A stretch of 64,000 bases of DNA from Methylotenera sp. (lineage in GTDB: Bacteria; Pseudomonadota; Gammaproteobacteria; Burkholderiales; Methylophilaceae): assembly GCA_013141495.1 (NCBI GenBank), contig JABFQV010000008.1, forward strand, positions 124,001-188,000. The letters run 5' to 3'. Both the position numbers and the translations under genes were made by a program. The notes below the pieces were generated by a model, which searched no databases, was not told where the DNA came from, and worked only from the letters and a program-made list of their open reading frames with translations. This document shows positions 46,960-56,723 of this stretch, in pieces. Each line of letters opens with the position of its first letter. Positions within the stretch are counted from its first letter, which is position 1.

Positions 46960-48396
46960 TTAGCGTGACATATAAAAAATTGATTTTTCAGAAATCTCGG
47001 CATGCGTGCTGGCGGCTTCAATTTCAAACTCAATCGGATGTGAACCACTCTTGATCGAGCCGTCTTCAATTTGCAAGCTCACTGCAACCATGCGCGACTC
47101 AGCAGGGTTCACGGTAAATTCCTTATCCGATGCTATGGATAAGCCTTTGATGCCTTCTATCGAAATACGATAGGTTTCCTGTTTCTCTGAGGCATTGGTA
47201 ATTTGCAGCCGATATACGTTTTCAACTTTACCACCAGCGACTAAGCGTGACATTACGCCTCGATCACGAATAACATCAACCTTGAATGCTACCTGAGTAG
47301 CCAGCGAGTAAACAAGACCAGCACTCATGAATAACAATAAGCCACTATAAATAAGCACACGCGGGCGCAAGATCTTCCGAATCACTTGATGTTGCGTCCA
47401 GTGCTGGGTGAGAGCGTTTTGAGTTGAAAAACGGATTAAACCACGTGGGTATTCCATTTTATCCATGATGCTGTTGCAGGCATCCACACATAACCCGCAG
47501 CTAATACATTCGTACTGCAAGCCGTTACGAATATCAATGCCTGTTGGGCAAACTTGTACACAAAAGCTACAATCAATGCAGTCACCTAAACCTGATTGTT
47601 TGGCATCGACTTTACGAGAGCGACCACTACGCGGTTCCCCGCGTTCTTCATCATAAGTAACTATGAGGGTGTCGTTGTCAAACATAGCACTTTGAAAGCG
47701 CGCATACGGGCACATGTGTTTGCAGATTTGCTCACGCAAAAAGCCTGCATTGCCATAGGTGGCAAATCCGTAAAAGCAGATCCAGAAAGTTTCCCATGGG
47801 CTTAAGTTAAATAGTGAAATGTTGTGAATGAGGTCACGTATCGGGGTGAAGTAACCTAAGAAAGTAAAGCCGGTCCACATTGAAAAGCTAATCCACGCTA
47901 AATGTTTAAGCCATTTTTTGTAGAACTTTTTTAACCCAAACTTCATGTTATCTAAACGCATACGCGCGGCGCGGTCGCCCTCAACCTTGCGTTCAATCCA
48001 TAAAAATATTTCGGTATAAACTGATTGTGGGCAGGCGAAGCCACACCAGAGCCTGCCAGCAACTGCAGTGAACAAGAAAAGCGCTAACGCTGCGATAATT
48101 AAAATGATAACTAGGTAAATTAAATCTTGTGGATAAAGCACCAAGCCAAAAATATAGAAGCGATGCGTGCTGATGTCGAGTAATACAGCTTGGCGCTCGC
48201 CCCACTGAAGCCATGGCACACCATAGAACACAATTTGTGTAATCCAAATCATGGCCCAGCGCCAGTTTTTGTAAAAGCCAGAGATGTTGCGAGGGTATAT
48301 TTTTTGATGCGCTTCGTAGAGTGATACCGATTTTACGGTTGTAGTGTCACTGGCGATAGGAATGACTTTTTTCGACTTTTGTTTCTGATTAGGCAC
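46960..48396 (-). CDS. ccoG: cbb3 oxidase accessory ferredoxin-like protein CcoG
   Basis: 478 residues if GTG 48396 is used. A TTG at 48438 would add 14 residues but has no ribosome-binding site and abuts a hairpin. Membrane helices lie at about 35-60, 85-110 and further on. Two 4Fe-4S motifs are seen: CIDCSFCVQVCP and CISCGLCVDAC. GFACPQSVYTE and a C-terminal Ig-like periplasmic domain match CcoG (FixG/RdxA). CcoG reduces Cu(II) for cbb3 oxidase assembly. Confidence 0.93.
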   Translation of the reverse strand: MPNQKQKSKKVIPIASDTTTVKSVSLYEAHQKIYPRNISGFYKNWRWAMIWITQIVFYGVPWLQWGERQAVLLDISTHRFYIFGLVLYPQDLIYLVIILIIAALALFLFTAVAGRLWCGFACPQSVYTEIFLWIERKVEGDRAARMRLDNMKFGLKKFYKKWLKHLAWISFSMWTGFTFLGYFTPIRDLIHNISLFNLSPWETFWICFYGFATYGNAGFLREQICKHMCPYARFQSAMFDNDTLIVTYDEERGEPRSGRSRKVDAKQSGLGDCIDCSFCVQVCPTGIDIRNGLQYECISCGLCVDACNSIMDKMEYPRGLIRFSTQNALTQHWTQHQVIRKILRPRVLIYSGLLLFMSAGLVYSLATQVAFKVDVIRDRGVMSRLVAGGKVENVYRLQITNASEKQETYRISIEGIKGLSIASDKEFTVNPAESRMVAVSLQIEDGSIKSGSHPIEFEIEAASTHAEISEKSIFYMSR

Positions 48397-48439
48397 TTGT
48401 TTTAAGACCTTGCATAAAGGTGACGCATAAATAGACAAT

Positions 48440-48472
48440 GCCCGATATTTTTACATGTGCAAAATATCGGGC
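48440..48472. terminator. 12-bp perfect hairpin between ccoP and ccoG
   Basis: GCCCGATATTTT and AAAATATCGGGC pair perfectly around a 9-base loop. On the minus strand no T-run follows, so it may attenuate or protect the ccoNOQP mRNA end rather than stop transcription fully. Confidence 0.5.
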
Positions 48473-48543
48473 TTTACGTAATGATGAGATTATGCAATCT
48501 GCATTAAAGTTTCACACCAGCAATCAATTAAATAATGCTCTAT

Positions 48544-49455
48544 TTATTGTGCTGTAGTTGAATTTGAAAAGCGCCAAACATAAGCTGCTAATACATGAAT
48601 CTGCTCAGGTGTTAAGCGTGAACCTTGCGCTGGCATCTGATTGCTTTTACCGTTGTTAATACGGTCGATAATAGCGGCTTCGCCTGCGCCATGTAGCCAA
48701 ATATCATCAGTAAGATTCGGTGCGCCTATGGCTTGGTTGCCCTTACCATCAGCACCATGGCAAGCTGCACATGCTGTGAATTTATCTTTACCCAAAGTCG
48801 CACGATTAACATCATGTTCGCTATTCGACAAACTTAACACATATTGAGCGACATTTTTAACATCATCCGGGCCGCCTACCGCCGCAGCCATTGGCGGCAT
48901 CATACCGTGGCGACCGTTGGTAATGGTTTCCACAATGGTTTCTGGTGCGCCACCATACAGCCAGTCGTTATCCGTTAAGTTAGGAAAGCCACGACTGCCA
49001 TGCGCATCTGAACCATGACATTGCGAGCAATTGTTCATAAATAAACGTTCACCAATTGCCATTGCCTTGGCGTCCTGGGCAACATCTTCAGCTTTCATAG
49101 CCGTAAAAGCAGCATAGATTGGTGCGATGCGATCGTTAGACTCTTTGACTTCTTGCTCATACTGAGTCACTTGAGTCCAGCCGAAAGCGCCTTTATAAGT
49201 ACCTAAGCCTGGGTAGAGGAATAGGTAAGATGCGCCAAATATACAGGTGATAATAAACATCCACATCCACCATCTAGGCATCGGGTTGTTCATTTCCACA
49301 ATATCCTCATCATACACGTGGCCTGTTGATTGGCCTGTATGGCGAGGATCGTGTGATTTGCTGGTAACAAACAATACGACCAAACAGAAAATAATACCGC
49401 CAATGACAATGGCTGAAATGAAAATCGGCCAAAAACTGCTTGTAAAATCACTCAT
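48544..49455 (-). CDS. ccoP: cbb3-type cytochrome c oxidase subunit III (diheme)
   Basis: 303 residues. Two N-terminal membrane helices (about 8-30 and 60-80) precede a periplasmic part with two heme c motifs: CSQCH and CAACH. NNPMPRWWMWMFIITCIFG is the conserved second-helix signature. CcoP passes electrons from soluble cytochrome c to CcoO and CcoN. It starts in an ATGA overlap with ccoQ. FNSTTAQ ends the protein. Confidence 0.95.
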   Translation of the reverse strand: MSDFTSSFWPIFISAIVIGGIIFCLVVLFVTSKSHDPRHTGQSTGHVYDEDIVEMNNPMPRWWMWMFIITCIFGASYLFLYPGLGTYKGAFGWTQVTQYEQEVKESNDRIAPIYAAFTAMKAEDVAQDAKAMAIGERLFMNNCSQCHGSDAHGSRGFPNLTDNDWLYGGAPETIVETITNGRHGMMPPMAAAVGGPDDVKNVAQYVLSLSNSEHDVNRATLGKDKFTACAACHGADGKGNQAIGAPNLTDDIWLHGAGEAAIIDRINNGKSNQMPAQGSRLTPEQIHVLAAYVWRFSNSTTAQ

Positions 49456-49595
49456 TCTTCATCTCCCTCAAGCGGCAATCTTGCCGCCTCATCAAAATCT
49501 TTTTTATGCCGCCCAGACCATGCCCACACCCAAATGCCGACAAAGGTCACCAAAGCGGCAACGGTTGCTATGCTACGTAAATCAGTAATATCCAT
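49452..49595 (-). CDS. ccoQ: cbb3-type cytochrome oxidase subunit CcoQ
   Basis: 47 residues (ATG 49595, TGA 49452-49454), starting MDITDLRSIATVAALVTF. One membrane helix is followed by GRHKKDFDEAARLPLEGDEE, the typical CcoQ tail. It stabilises the cbb3 complex. The stop overlaps the ccoP start (ATGA), and the ccoO stop lies nine bases upstream of its start. Confidence 0.92.
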   Translation of the reverse strand: MDITDLRSIATVAALVTFVGIWVWAWSGRHKKDFDEAARLPLEGDEE

Positions 49596-49604
49596 ATTGT
49601 GCGC

Positions 49605-50231
49605 TTACTGTTTAAGCGCTGTACCCAGCACTTGTAAATAAGCAATCACGGCTTCCATTTCAGTTTTGCCATAAACATCATTGGCCGCATTTTTGATTTC
49701 TTCATCTGTATATGGCACACCTGCGATTTTTAATGCACGTAGGTGAGCTGGCATTTTTTCTGCGTTTACCAGATTTTTTTCTAACCACGGATAACCAGGC
49801 ATCACAGATTCTGGCACTAAATCACGTGGGTTAATTAAGTGAATACGGTGCCATTCGTCGCTGTAACGTTCGCCAACACGTGCCAAATCAGGTCCGGTAC
49901 GCTTGCTGCCCCATTGAAATGGATGATCAAACACTGATTCGCCAGCCACTGAGTAATGCCCATAACGCAGGGTTTCAGCTTTAAACGGGCGGATCATTTG
50001 TGAATGGCAGTTGTAGCAACCTTCACGCAGGTAAATATCGCGCCCCGCTTGCTGCAATGCTGTGTAAGGTTTTAAGCCTTCAATCGGTTGTGTTGTTGAT
50101 TTTTGAAAAAACAACGGCACGATTTCAACCAAACCACCGAACGAAACCACTACTAAAATCAACACGATCATCAAGAAACTGTTGGTTTCAATCTTCTCGT
50201 GCGTAAATCCTTTTTTCTCATTATTTGCCAT
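49605..50231 (-). CDS. ccoO: cbb3-type cytochrome c oxidase subunit II (monoheme)
   Basis: 208 residues with one N-terminal membrane helix (about 17-38) and a single heme c motif [12 protein letters not shown] (about 73-84). VMPGYPWL supplies the likely axial Met. CcoO relays electrons within the cbb3 complex. It lies 12 bases downstream of ccoN. Confidence 0.96.
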   Translation of the reverse strand: MANNEKKGFTHEKIETNSFLMIVLILVVVSFGGLVEIVPLFFQKSTTQPIEGLKPYTALQQAGRDIYLREGCYNCHSQMIRPFKAETLRYGHYSVAGESVFDHPFQWGSKRTGPDLARVGERYSDEWHRIHLINPRDLVPESVMPGYPWLEKNLVNAEKMPAHLRALKIAGVPYTDEEIKNAANDVYGKTEMEAVIAYLQVLGTALKQ

Positions 50232-50243
50232 TTTTATGATCCT

Positions 50244-51677
50244 TTAAGCATGTGCCACAGCAGCTGGAATTTTAGCGGGTGTTGCTTGACCCATTTGTAC
50301 GGTTTTAATGACGTTCCACAGCATGATAATCATGCCGCTTACGTACATTAAGCCACCTATCATACGGATGACGTAGAAGGGATGCATCGCTTTAACAGAT
50401 TCAACAAAGGTGTAGGTGAGGGTGCCATCTTCATTAATAGCGCGCCACATTAAACCAGCAGTTACACCAGAAATCCACATGGCAGTGATATATAACACGA
50501 CGCCAATTGTCGCTAACCAGAAGTGCAACTCAATGGCTTTTGTGCTGTACATTTGTTTTAAGCCCCACAGGCGAGGTGTTAAGAAATACAACGAGCCCAT
50601 AGAGATGAAACCTACCCAGCCTAGCGCACCTGAGTGCACGTGACCCACAGTCCAGTCTGTGTAGTGTGAAAGTGCGTTGACGGTTTTAATTGCCATCATT
50701 GGACCTTCAAACGTACTCATACCGTAGAATGAAAGTGAAACAATCATGAAACGTAAAATTGGGTCGTCGCGCAGTTTGTGCCATGCGCCAGACATGGTCA
50801 TCATACCGTTGATCATACCGCCCCAGCTTGGCGCTAGCAGGATGAGTGATAACACCATTCCGACTGATTGCGTCCAGTCAGGCAGTGCGGTGTAGTGTAG
50901 GTGATGTGAGCCTGCCCACATGTAAGTAAAAATCAAGCCCCAGAAATGCACGATTGATAAGCGATATGAATACACTGGGCGCTGCGCTTGTTTTGGCACA
51001 AAGTAGTACATCATGCCTAAAAATGCTGCAGTTAAAAAGAAGCCTACTGCATTGTGACCGTACCACCATTGGATCATGGCATCTTGTACACCAGAATATG
51101 CTGAATATGACCTAAACCACTCAGAGGGAATTGCCGCGCTGTTTACAATGTGCAGTAGCGCTACCACGATAATAAACGCGCCATAAAACCAGTTGGCAAC
51201 GTAAATGTGTTTGATTTTTCTGTTAGCGACGGTGCCAAAAAACACAAACGCGTACATTACCCAAACGACTAGTAGCAATAAGTCAATTGGCCACTCAAGT
51301 TCAGCGTACTCTTTACCCTGAGTGTAACCCAATGGCAAACTGATTGCAGCGGCTAGAATGACAGCTTGATAGCCCCAGAATGTGTAGCGCGCTAACAGCG
51401 GAAACGCCAGTCTCACTTGGCTAGTACGTTGTACGACGTAGTAAGATGTGGCAAACAAAGCACTACCACCAAAAGCAAAAATCACGGCATTGGTATGCAA
51501 CGGGCGTAAACGACCAAAGCTAAACCATGCTAGATCAAAATTAAGTGCTGGAAAAGCAAGCTGTGCGGCAATTAGTACGCCGACCAGCATGCCGACCACG
51601 CCCCAAACTACTGCCATCACGGTAAACTTTCTGATGACGTAGTCGTCGTAAAACGTTTCTACATTATTGTTGCTCAT
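50244..51677 (-). CDS. ccoN: cbb3-type cytochrome c oxidase catalytic subunit I
   Basis: 477 residues, 12 membrane helices. [25 protein letters not shown] and [12 protein letters not shown] contain the histidine ligands of heme b, CuB and heme b3, and the tyrosine of the cbb3-type active site is in WYGHNAV. It reduces oxygen with high affinity. It is the first gene of ccoNOQP-ccoG-fixH-like-safE. A RegA-like box sits about 120 bases upstream of its start. Confidence 0.96.
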   Translation of the reverse strand: MSNNNVETFYDDYVIRKFTVMAVVWGVVGMLVGVLIAAQLAFPALNFDLAWFSFGRLRPLHTNAVIFAFGGSALFATSYYVVQRTSQVRLAFPLLARYTFWGYQAVILAAAISLPLGYTQGKEYAELEWPIDLLLLVVWVMYAFVFFGTVANRKIKHIYVANWFYGAFIIVVALLHIVNSAAIPSEWFRSYSAYSGVQDAMIQWWYGHNAVGFFLTAAFLGMMYYFVPKQAQRPVYSYRLSIVHFWGLIFTYMWAGSHHLHYTALPDWTQSVGMVLSLILLAPSWGGMINGMMTMSGAWHKLRDDPILRFMIVSLSFYGMSTFEGPMMAIKTVNALSHYTDWTVGHVHSGALGWVGFISMGSLYFLTPRLWGLKQMYSTKAIELHFWLATIGVVLYITAMWISGVTAGLMWRAINEDGTLTYTFVESVKAMHPFYVIRMIGGLMYVSGMIIMLWNVIKTVQMGQATPAKIPAAVAHA

Positions 51678-51796
51678 TACTTCGATCCTTAAATAAAACT
51701 AAAGAAAATTGATCATTAGAGTTAAGATTTTTCCCTTATGGACAAAATCTTAACTTGCATGTTTTTCATTGAATATGACCTTTGCATCGAGTAGAT

Positions 51797-51811
51797 GCGT
51801 CAATATATCGC
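51797..51811. promoter_or_regulatory. RegA/RegR-like box 5 (ccoN operon)
   Basis: GCGTCAATATATCGC keeps GNGNC-A-N4 and has one mismatch in the second half (ATCGC for GNCGC). It is extended to a symmetric ATGCG...CGCAT and lies about 120 bases upstream of ccoN. Confidence 0.45.
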
Positions 51812-51835
51812 ATATTATACAATGTAATATATTGC

Positions 51836-51861
51836 ATTAGCTCAATATATATCGAGCTAAT
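51836..51861. repeat. 8-bp inverted repeat upstream of ccoN
   Basis: ATTAGCTC-N10-GAGCTAAT is a perfect inverted repeat with an AT-only spacer apart from one C. No T-run follows. It could end the ctaB-upstream transcript or be a regulator site. Confidence 0.3.
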
Positions 51862-52038
51862 GTAACTTTTACCTATTGATTTGGATAGCGTAGGTGGGGA
51901 AGGTGGTTAGACTCAAAATATGATTGAGCCATTGATTTGAATATCACTTTTGCTTATTTTAGCTATTGATTGAGTTATTGTTGCTTATTGGTGCGGCAAA
52001 AATTTAATATCGCACCTTAAGCAGGCAATTATCCCCAA

Positions 52039-52938
52039 TTAAATCAACCAATAATGGTCAACTAGCAAAGCCGCAAATAACAGCGTTAAATAGATAATTG
52101 AGTATCTGAAGGTACGCTTTGCCAGATCATCGGAGTATTTTTTATAAAGCGCAATGACATAGGCCAGAAAAATAGCATCTAGTATGATCACGGATACTAG
52201 ATAAATCATACCGCTCATGCCAAGCCCGTAAGGCATGAGTGAAACCACGATGAGGATGATGGTGTAGAGCAATATGTGTAGCAACGTAAACGCTTCACCG
52301 TGGGTGACGGGCAGCATGGGCATGCCAACTTTAGCGTACTCTTCCCTGCGATACAGTGCCAGCGCCCAGAAGTGGGGCGGCGTCCAGGCAAAAATGATTA
52401 GAAACATGATGAGCGATTCTGGTGAAACGGTATTAGTCACGGCAGCCCAACCCAAAATAGGCGGCATTGCGCCCGAGGCGCCTCCAATAACGATATTCAT
52501 TGGTGTTGCTGGTTTAAGAAACACGGTGTAAATCACGGCATAACCGACAAAAGTAGCGAGCGTGAGCCACATGGTCAACGGGTTGACGTAGATGTATAAA
52601 ATAGCCAGCCCGGTTAAACCTAGCAATGTGGCGAATACCATGGTTTCTATGGATGAAACTTGCCCCGTAGGCAACGGGCGTGCGCGGGTGCGCGCCATCA
52701 CAGCATCAATTTTATGCTCAATCAGGCAGTTAAACGCTGCTGCCGCACCGGACGCAAATGCAATGCCAATGGTAGTGGCTAGTAACAGCGGCCAAGGCAC
52801 CATGTTGGGTGTGGCTAAAAACATGCCGATGAGTGCGGTAAACACGATTAAGGACGTTACCCGCGGTTTACACAGCGGAAAGAAAATCTTGAATTGGTGC
52901 ATCAAGTTTTTAATCTGGTTGGTTACGATGATGCGCAT
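52039..52938 (-). CDS. ctaB: Protoheme IX farnesyltransferase (heme O synthase)
   Basis: 299 residues from ATG 52938 (AGG five bases upstream, and no overlap with ctaA). An upstream start at 52971 lacks a ribosome-binding site. A polytopic UbiA-family prenyltransferase: [37 protein letters not shown] (with the Asp-rich NxxxDxxxD-type site) and a second site near [16 protein letters not shown]. It makes heme O for conversion to heme A by CtaA. Confidence 0.94.
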   Translation of the reverse strand: MRIIVTNQIKNLMHQFKIFFPLCKPRVTSLIVFTALIGMFLATPNMVPWPLLLATTIGIAFASGAAAAFNCLIEHKIDAVMARTRARPLPTGQVSSIETMVFATLLGLTGLAILYIYVNPLTMWLTLATFVGYAVIYTVFLKPATPMNIVIGGASGAMPPILGWAAVTNTVSPESLIMFLIIFAWTPPHFWALALYRREEYAKVGMPMLPVTHGEAFTLLHILLYTIILIVVSLMPYGLGMSGMIYLVSVIILDAIFLAYVIALYKKYSDDLAKRTFRYSIIYLTLLFAALLVDHYWLI

Positions 52939-52945
52939 AGGTGCC

Positions 52946-53959
52946 TCATTGGTGTATTTTTGCGTAGTCATATTTTGTGCTCGTTACTTTTGAGTTAAGT
53001 ATTACGGTGATGATTACCAGCAAAGCTGCGCCTAGATTATGTAATACTGCTAGCGCTAACGGTAGTTGCAGCACCAAGTTTGCAATGCCTATGCACACTT
53101 GTATCAATAAAGTGGCAAGGAGCAGTAATGCTATGTTTCTAAAGTGATGGATGTTGATTATTTTTAATGCCAAGGCCGCTAAATAAATAAACGTAATAAG
53201 TGCGCCGATGCGGTGTGTCCACTGAATAGCCACTAAAGCGGGCAGTGTTAAATTGCCGCCATTGGCACTTTGCCCAAGCTCGCGCACCAAATGAAACGCA
53301 TCTTTGAAGTCCATCTCAGGTAGCCAGACACCATGACATGTTGGAAAATCAGTGCAGGCAAGTGCTGCGTAATTAGTGCTGGTCCAGCCACCTAAAAAAA
53401 CTTGGCCAAGCAAAATCAGCAAAGCGCCGCGGATAGCCCATGTTAGTGCGGGTGAAACTGTATTGTTGACAATAGTTGTTGCCCAATGGCGATGGGCAAT
53501 CCAGGTGAGCAATGCTAACGTTGTCATGCCGCCAATGAGGTGCGCGCTGACAATGGCAGGCTTTAGTAATAGGGTGACTGTCCACATGCCTAGCATGGCC
53601 TGAAAGCCAACGATAACAAGCAAGGCTACTGGTAGCAGTGGGTGTACTTTAATGCTTGATTTAAGCCGCCAGCCAGATAAAAATATTGCGAGGATGACCA
53701 AGCCCAAAGTGCCGGCTAAATAGCGATGCGCCATTTCTTTCCAGGCTTTACCGGATTCAATGGGGCTACCTGGAAATACAGTTTGTGCTTTTTGAATCGC
53801 CACTTCACTTTGAGGGACGCTAAGTGATCCATAGCAGCCCGGCCAATCAGGACAGCCAAGCCCGGCATCGGATAAGCGAACATAAGCGCCAAGTACGATG
53901 ACGCATAGCGCGAGCACCGTTGCAAATAAAGACAAGCGTTTAAAAAAAACGTGCTGCAT
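52946..53959 (-). CDS. ctaA: Heme A synthase (COX15/CtaA)
   Basis: 337 residues from ATG 53959, which avoids overlap with the upstream gene. Eight membrane helices carry the heme-ligating histidines in [24 protein letters not shown] and [21 protein letters not shown] and [11 protein letters not shown] hold the conserved cysteine pairs. CtaA oxidises heme O to heme A for the aa3 oxidase encoded upstream in this operon. Confidence 0.94.
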   Translation of the reverse strand: MQHVFFKRLSLFATVLALCVIVLGAYVRLSDAGLGCPDWPGCYGSLSVPQSEVAIQKAQTVFPGSPIESGKAWKEMAHRYLAGTLGLVILAIFLSGWRLKSSIKVHPLLPVALLVIVGFQAMLGMWTVTLLLKPAIVSAHLIGGMTTLALLTWIAHRHWATTIVNNTVSPALTWAIRGALLILLGQVFLGGWTSTNYAALACTDFPTCHGVWLPEMDFKDAFHLVRELGQSANGGNLTLPALVAIQWTHRIGALITFIYLAALALKIINIHHFRNIALLLLATLLIQVCIGIANLVLQLPLALAVLHNLGAALLVIITVILNSKVTSTKYDYAKIHQ

Positions 53960-53961
53960 GA

Positions 53962-54576
53962 TTAGCCGGCCCATGAATACTTCATGAGGCGCGTAATATC
54001 TTTACGAATGAGCGCGGGGTCAGTCGTTGGCTTGTAACTCATCATTAAGTGCCCCAGCGGATCAACTAAATAAATTCTGTTAGCACTGATAGCCTGCTCG
54101 TTTTTGATGTTGAATTGATTGCCAAGTGTGCTGATTTCAACCGTAGGCTGATTCAATATCAGCATATCTGGATAGGTTTGTTTCAACTCAGCAACATTGC
54201 TGGATGTAGTGATGAGCACGCGTTGCATACGCGGTATTTCTTTGTACAAAGAAACGTGCAATTGACGCATGGTGTGCAGTTTGTTTTTGCAGGCATCCTC
54301 ACAAGCTGCGGTCACATAAACCATGCTCCATTTTTCTTTCCATAGATTTGCTGGAGCAACAGTGCCTTCGCTCAGTATGACTGGGTTATCTATGGTGAGG
54401 CGTTTTGCCGGGGTGACCAGTTCACCAATGCTTTCGCCTTTAGGTTTCCAATCCAGCTTATACATAGCGATAACAGCCACGATAGGCGTTACAAAAAATA
54501 TCAGCATACTAAGGAAGACTAACCGCCCTCTGCGTTGTCGATCAAGATATTCGGAATTTTCTGTTTCGTTTTGCAT
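53962..54576 (-). CDS. SCO-like membrane-anchored oxidase assembly protein
   Basis: 204 residues from ATG 54576. One N-terminal membrane helix (about 18-40) is followed by a thioredoxin-like periplasmic domain. CEDACKNK gives the CxxxC motif of SCO copper chaperones. The usual downstream His is not obvious, and SANRIYLVDPLGHLMMSY holds the nearest candidate. It occupies the position of the conserved small oxidase-assembly gene between surf1 and ctaA. A classical sco gene after ctaB is missing, so this protein may carry that role. Confidence 0.75.
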   Translation of the reverse strand: MQNETENSEYLDRQRRGRLVFLSMLIFFVTPIVAVIAMYKLDWKPKGESIGELVTPAKRLTIDNPVILSEGTVAPANLWKEKWSMVYVTAACEDACKNKLHTMRQLHVSLYKEIPRMQRVLITTSSNVAELKQTYPDMLILNQPTVEISTLGNQFNIKNEQAISANRIYLVDPLGHLMMSYKPTTDPALIRKDITRLMKYSWAG

Positions 54577-54596
54577 GTTTTTAAATTGCCTATGTT

Positions 54597-55343
54597 TTAT
54601 TGATTGCCTGATACTTTTTTGATGCTGGTGAATAAATAAATCATGATGCTGGCGAAGGCAAAGCCAAACCATTGATAAGCATAGCCTATATTAGTGGCAA
54701 TTCTGCTTGCCGGCATTTGCCAGTTACGCACAAAGCCGCCAGCATTACTTTTTGCATCAAGTTTAATCACCACCGGTAACACTGTGATAGGTACACTTTT
54801 TTGATAGCGTTCTATATCCATATGCTGCCACACTTTATTCCAAACTGTTTTTTCTGCATCGCTTTCCAAAGTAAAAATCTTTTTACTAGGGATGGAAACT
54901 TGACCAATCACTTCGACCGGCTCATTTGGCGTAACAATGTCGGGTATGTTGTCATGCACGGCGCCACCTTCTACCCAGCCTCGGTTGATGAGGATATAGT
55001 CGTTTCTACCTGCTAACTTTAATGGCGTGAGTACATAAAACCCCGCTTTGTTATTTTCCACCTGATTGTCGAGCAGTATTTGATATTGCGTGTTGTAGGT
55101 ACCCGTTAGTTTTATTTTTTTATATTGCCAAGCATTAAAGCTATCTACCTGACTTGGTAAATCGAGTGCATCAGCATTTATGGCAACTTCATAATTAGAT
55201 TGAATTTCTTGTTTTAACGCAGCCTTGTTGTATTGCCAAAATCCAAGTTTAATAAATAAAGGCACACAAATAATCACTATGAGGGTTCCTAGCCATGAAG
55301 GCCTAAATGCGTAGCTGGATAAGTCAAATTGCTTTTGTATCAT
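54597..55343 (-). CDS. SURF1-family cytochrome oxidase assembly protein
   Basis: 248 residues from ATG 55343. Two membrane helices, near residues 16-36 and at the C-terminus (IGYAYQWFGFAFASIMIYLF), enclose a periplasmic domain. FWQYNKAALK, VLTPLKLAG and ILINRGWVEGG are SURF1 signatures. SURF1 assists heme A insertion into subunit I. It precedes the SCO-like gene by 20 bases. Confidence 0.9.
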   Translation of the reverse strand: MIQKQFDLSSYAFRPSWLGTLIVIICVPLFIKLGFWQYNKAALKQEIQSNYEVAINADALDLPSQVDSFNAWQYKKIKLTGTYNTQYQILLDNQVENNKAGFYVLTPLKLAGRNDYILINRGWVEGGAVHDNIPDIVTPNEPVEVIGQVSIPSKKIFTLESDAEKTVWNKVWQHMDIERYQKSVPITVLPVVIKLDAKSNAGGFVRNWQMPASRIATNIGYAYQWFGFAFASIMIYLFTSIKKVSGNQ

Positions 55344-55385
55344 ATGCAACGCATAATGCCGTATCTATAAAGATAGGGCCTCGAC

Positions 55386-55589
55386 ATGTTAATTAAAATT
55401 GCTATTGTAATCGTGCTGTTTGCCATTGTAGGTAGCTTGTTTTCTGCATTATATTTTTTAGCGAAAGATAAAGACGGCGGTGAGCGCACAGTTAAGGCGT
55501 TGACTATCCGTATTGGCCTTTCAATTACATTGTTTTTATTGCTCTTACTCGGTTACTACTTTGGTTTAATTGGTCAGCCAAAGGTCTGA
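55386..55589 (+). CDS. DUF2909 twin-helix membrane protein
   Basis: 67 residues, two membrane helices (about 2-25 and 44-62) joined by AKDKDGGERTVKALTIRIG, the DUF2909 signature. It is found in betaproteobacterial cox clusters between ctaE and surf1, in the opposite orientation to its neighbours as here. Function unknown; probably linked to oxidase assembly. Confidence 0.85.
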   Translation: MLIKIAIVIVLFAIVGSLFSALYFLAKDKDGGERTVKALTIRIGLSITLFLLLLLGYYFGLIGQPKV

Positions 55590-55657
55590 AGGCTATTCAA
55601 AGACCATAAACTGCATTGCTATTATTCATCATGATGGCATAACCACAGGGTTCAAAC

Positions 55658-55693
55658 AAAAAAGGGGCGGTGCACGAGCATCGCCCCTTTTTT
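55658..55693. terminator. Bidirectional terminator between DUF2909 gene and ctaE
   Basis: GGGGCG and CGCCCC arms are flanked by six A and six T. It serves the DUF2909 gene on the plus strand and ctaE on the minus strand. Confidence 0.88.
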
Positions 55694-55703
55694 ATAAATA
55701 CCA

Positions 55704-56609
55704 TTACAACCAGTAAACGAAGATAAACAGACCCAACCACACCACATCCACAAAGTGCCAGTACCAAGCGACACCTTCAAAACCAAAATGGCTCTTGGCC
55801 GAGAAATGACCTTTCATTGAACGTAGCAAAATGACAATCAACATGATTGTGCCCAAGGTAACGTGAAAACCGTGAAAGCCAGTTAACATAAAGAAAGTTG
55901 CACCGTAAGCACCACTTCCTAGTGTTAAGCCCATTTCTGTATAGGCTTCGTGGTACTCAAATCCTTGTAAAATCAAGAATGCAGTACCTAACGCGACAGT
56001 AAGAAATAGCCCTACAATCAACTGCTTGCGATTGTCTTTGAGTAAACCCCAGTGCGCCCAAGTGATGGTGGCGCCTGATGACAGCAATAATGCCGTGTTG
56101 ATGGCTGGCAAGCCCCATGCACCCATCGGGTTAAGTGTGCTAGGGGAGTATTCTCTGCCGAGTACCACGCCACCAGGGCCGGCGGAGGGCCAAGTGCCTA
56201 AGAAGTCTTTATACGGTGTGAATAGCGGGTCAAATGCAGCTAAATCTGGCACAGAAATCATACGCATATAAAACAGTGCGCCAAAGAACGCGGCAAAAAA
56301 TGCGAGCTCAGAACAGATAAATACAATCATGCCGATGCGGAAGGATTGATCCTCCCATTTTTTATACTGCCCCGTCACGCTCTCGGTCACAACCGCACCC
56401 AGCCACTTAAAGGTCATGAGCAGAATAAGGGCCGCTCCAATGTACATCATCCATTTACCAGGTGCTTGCAGATAAGCTAAGTCTTTGTTGGTGTCGGTAG
56501 CCACGCTAAAAATAAAACCGGAGGCAAGGCTTAATAGACCTGCTGAAATGACCGCAGGGTATAAGCTCCCGTGAGGAACATAATAATGATTACTTGAATG
56601 TGTTTCCAT
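55704..56609 (-). CDS. ctaE: aa3-type cytochrome c oxidase subunit III
   Basis: 301 residues, seven membrane helices. FEYHEAYTEMGLTLGSGAYG, FFMLTGFHGFHVTLGTIML and WHFVDVVWLGLFIFVYW are CoxC signatures. Subunit III stabilises the oxidase core. A 115-base gap to ctaG shows nothing recognisable. A terminator follows its stop. Confidence 0.95.
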   Translation of the reverse strand: METHSSNHYYVPHGSLYPAVISAGLLSLASGFIFSVATDTNKDLAYLQAPGKWMMYIGAALILLMTFKWLGAVVTESVTGQYKKWEDQSFRIGMIVFICSELAFFAAFFGALFYMRMISVPDLAAFDPLFTPYKDFLGTWPSAGPGGVVLGREYSPSTLNPMGAWGLPAINTALLLSSGATITWAHWGLLKDNRKQLIVGLFLTVALGTAFLILQGFEYHEAYTEMGLTLGSGAYGATFFMLTGFHGFHVTLGTIMLIVILLRSMKGHFSAKSHFGFEGVAWYWHFVDVVWLGLFIFVYWL

Positions 56610-56723
56610 GCATAGCTCCTATTGCATTATATTTAACTAATCTACTTCAACGCATCTGCGGTTGAGTGACGCCGGCTTACCACACTTCACTTTCATTACT
56701 TCTAAAAACTAACTTAAACTTTT

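Larger units (their letters stand above)
51678..52038. other. 361-base region without a gene: ccoN promoter region
   Basis: AT-rich region between ctaB and ccoN, both on the minus strand. It holds one RegA-like box (51797-51811) and one hairpin (51836-51861). No perfect FNR/Anr box of the TTGAT-N4-ATCAA type was found, although cbb3 operons often have one. Confidence 0.6.
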
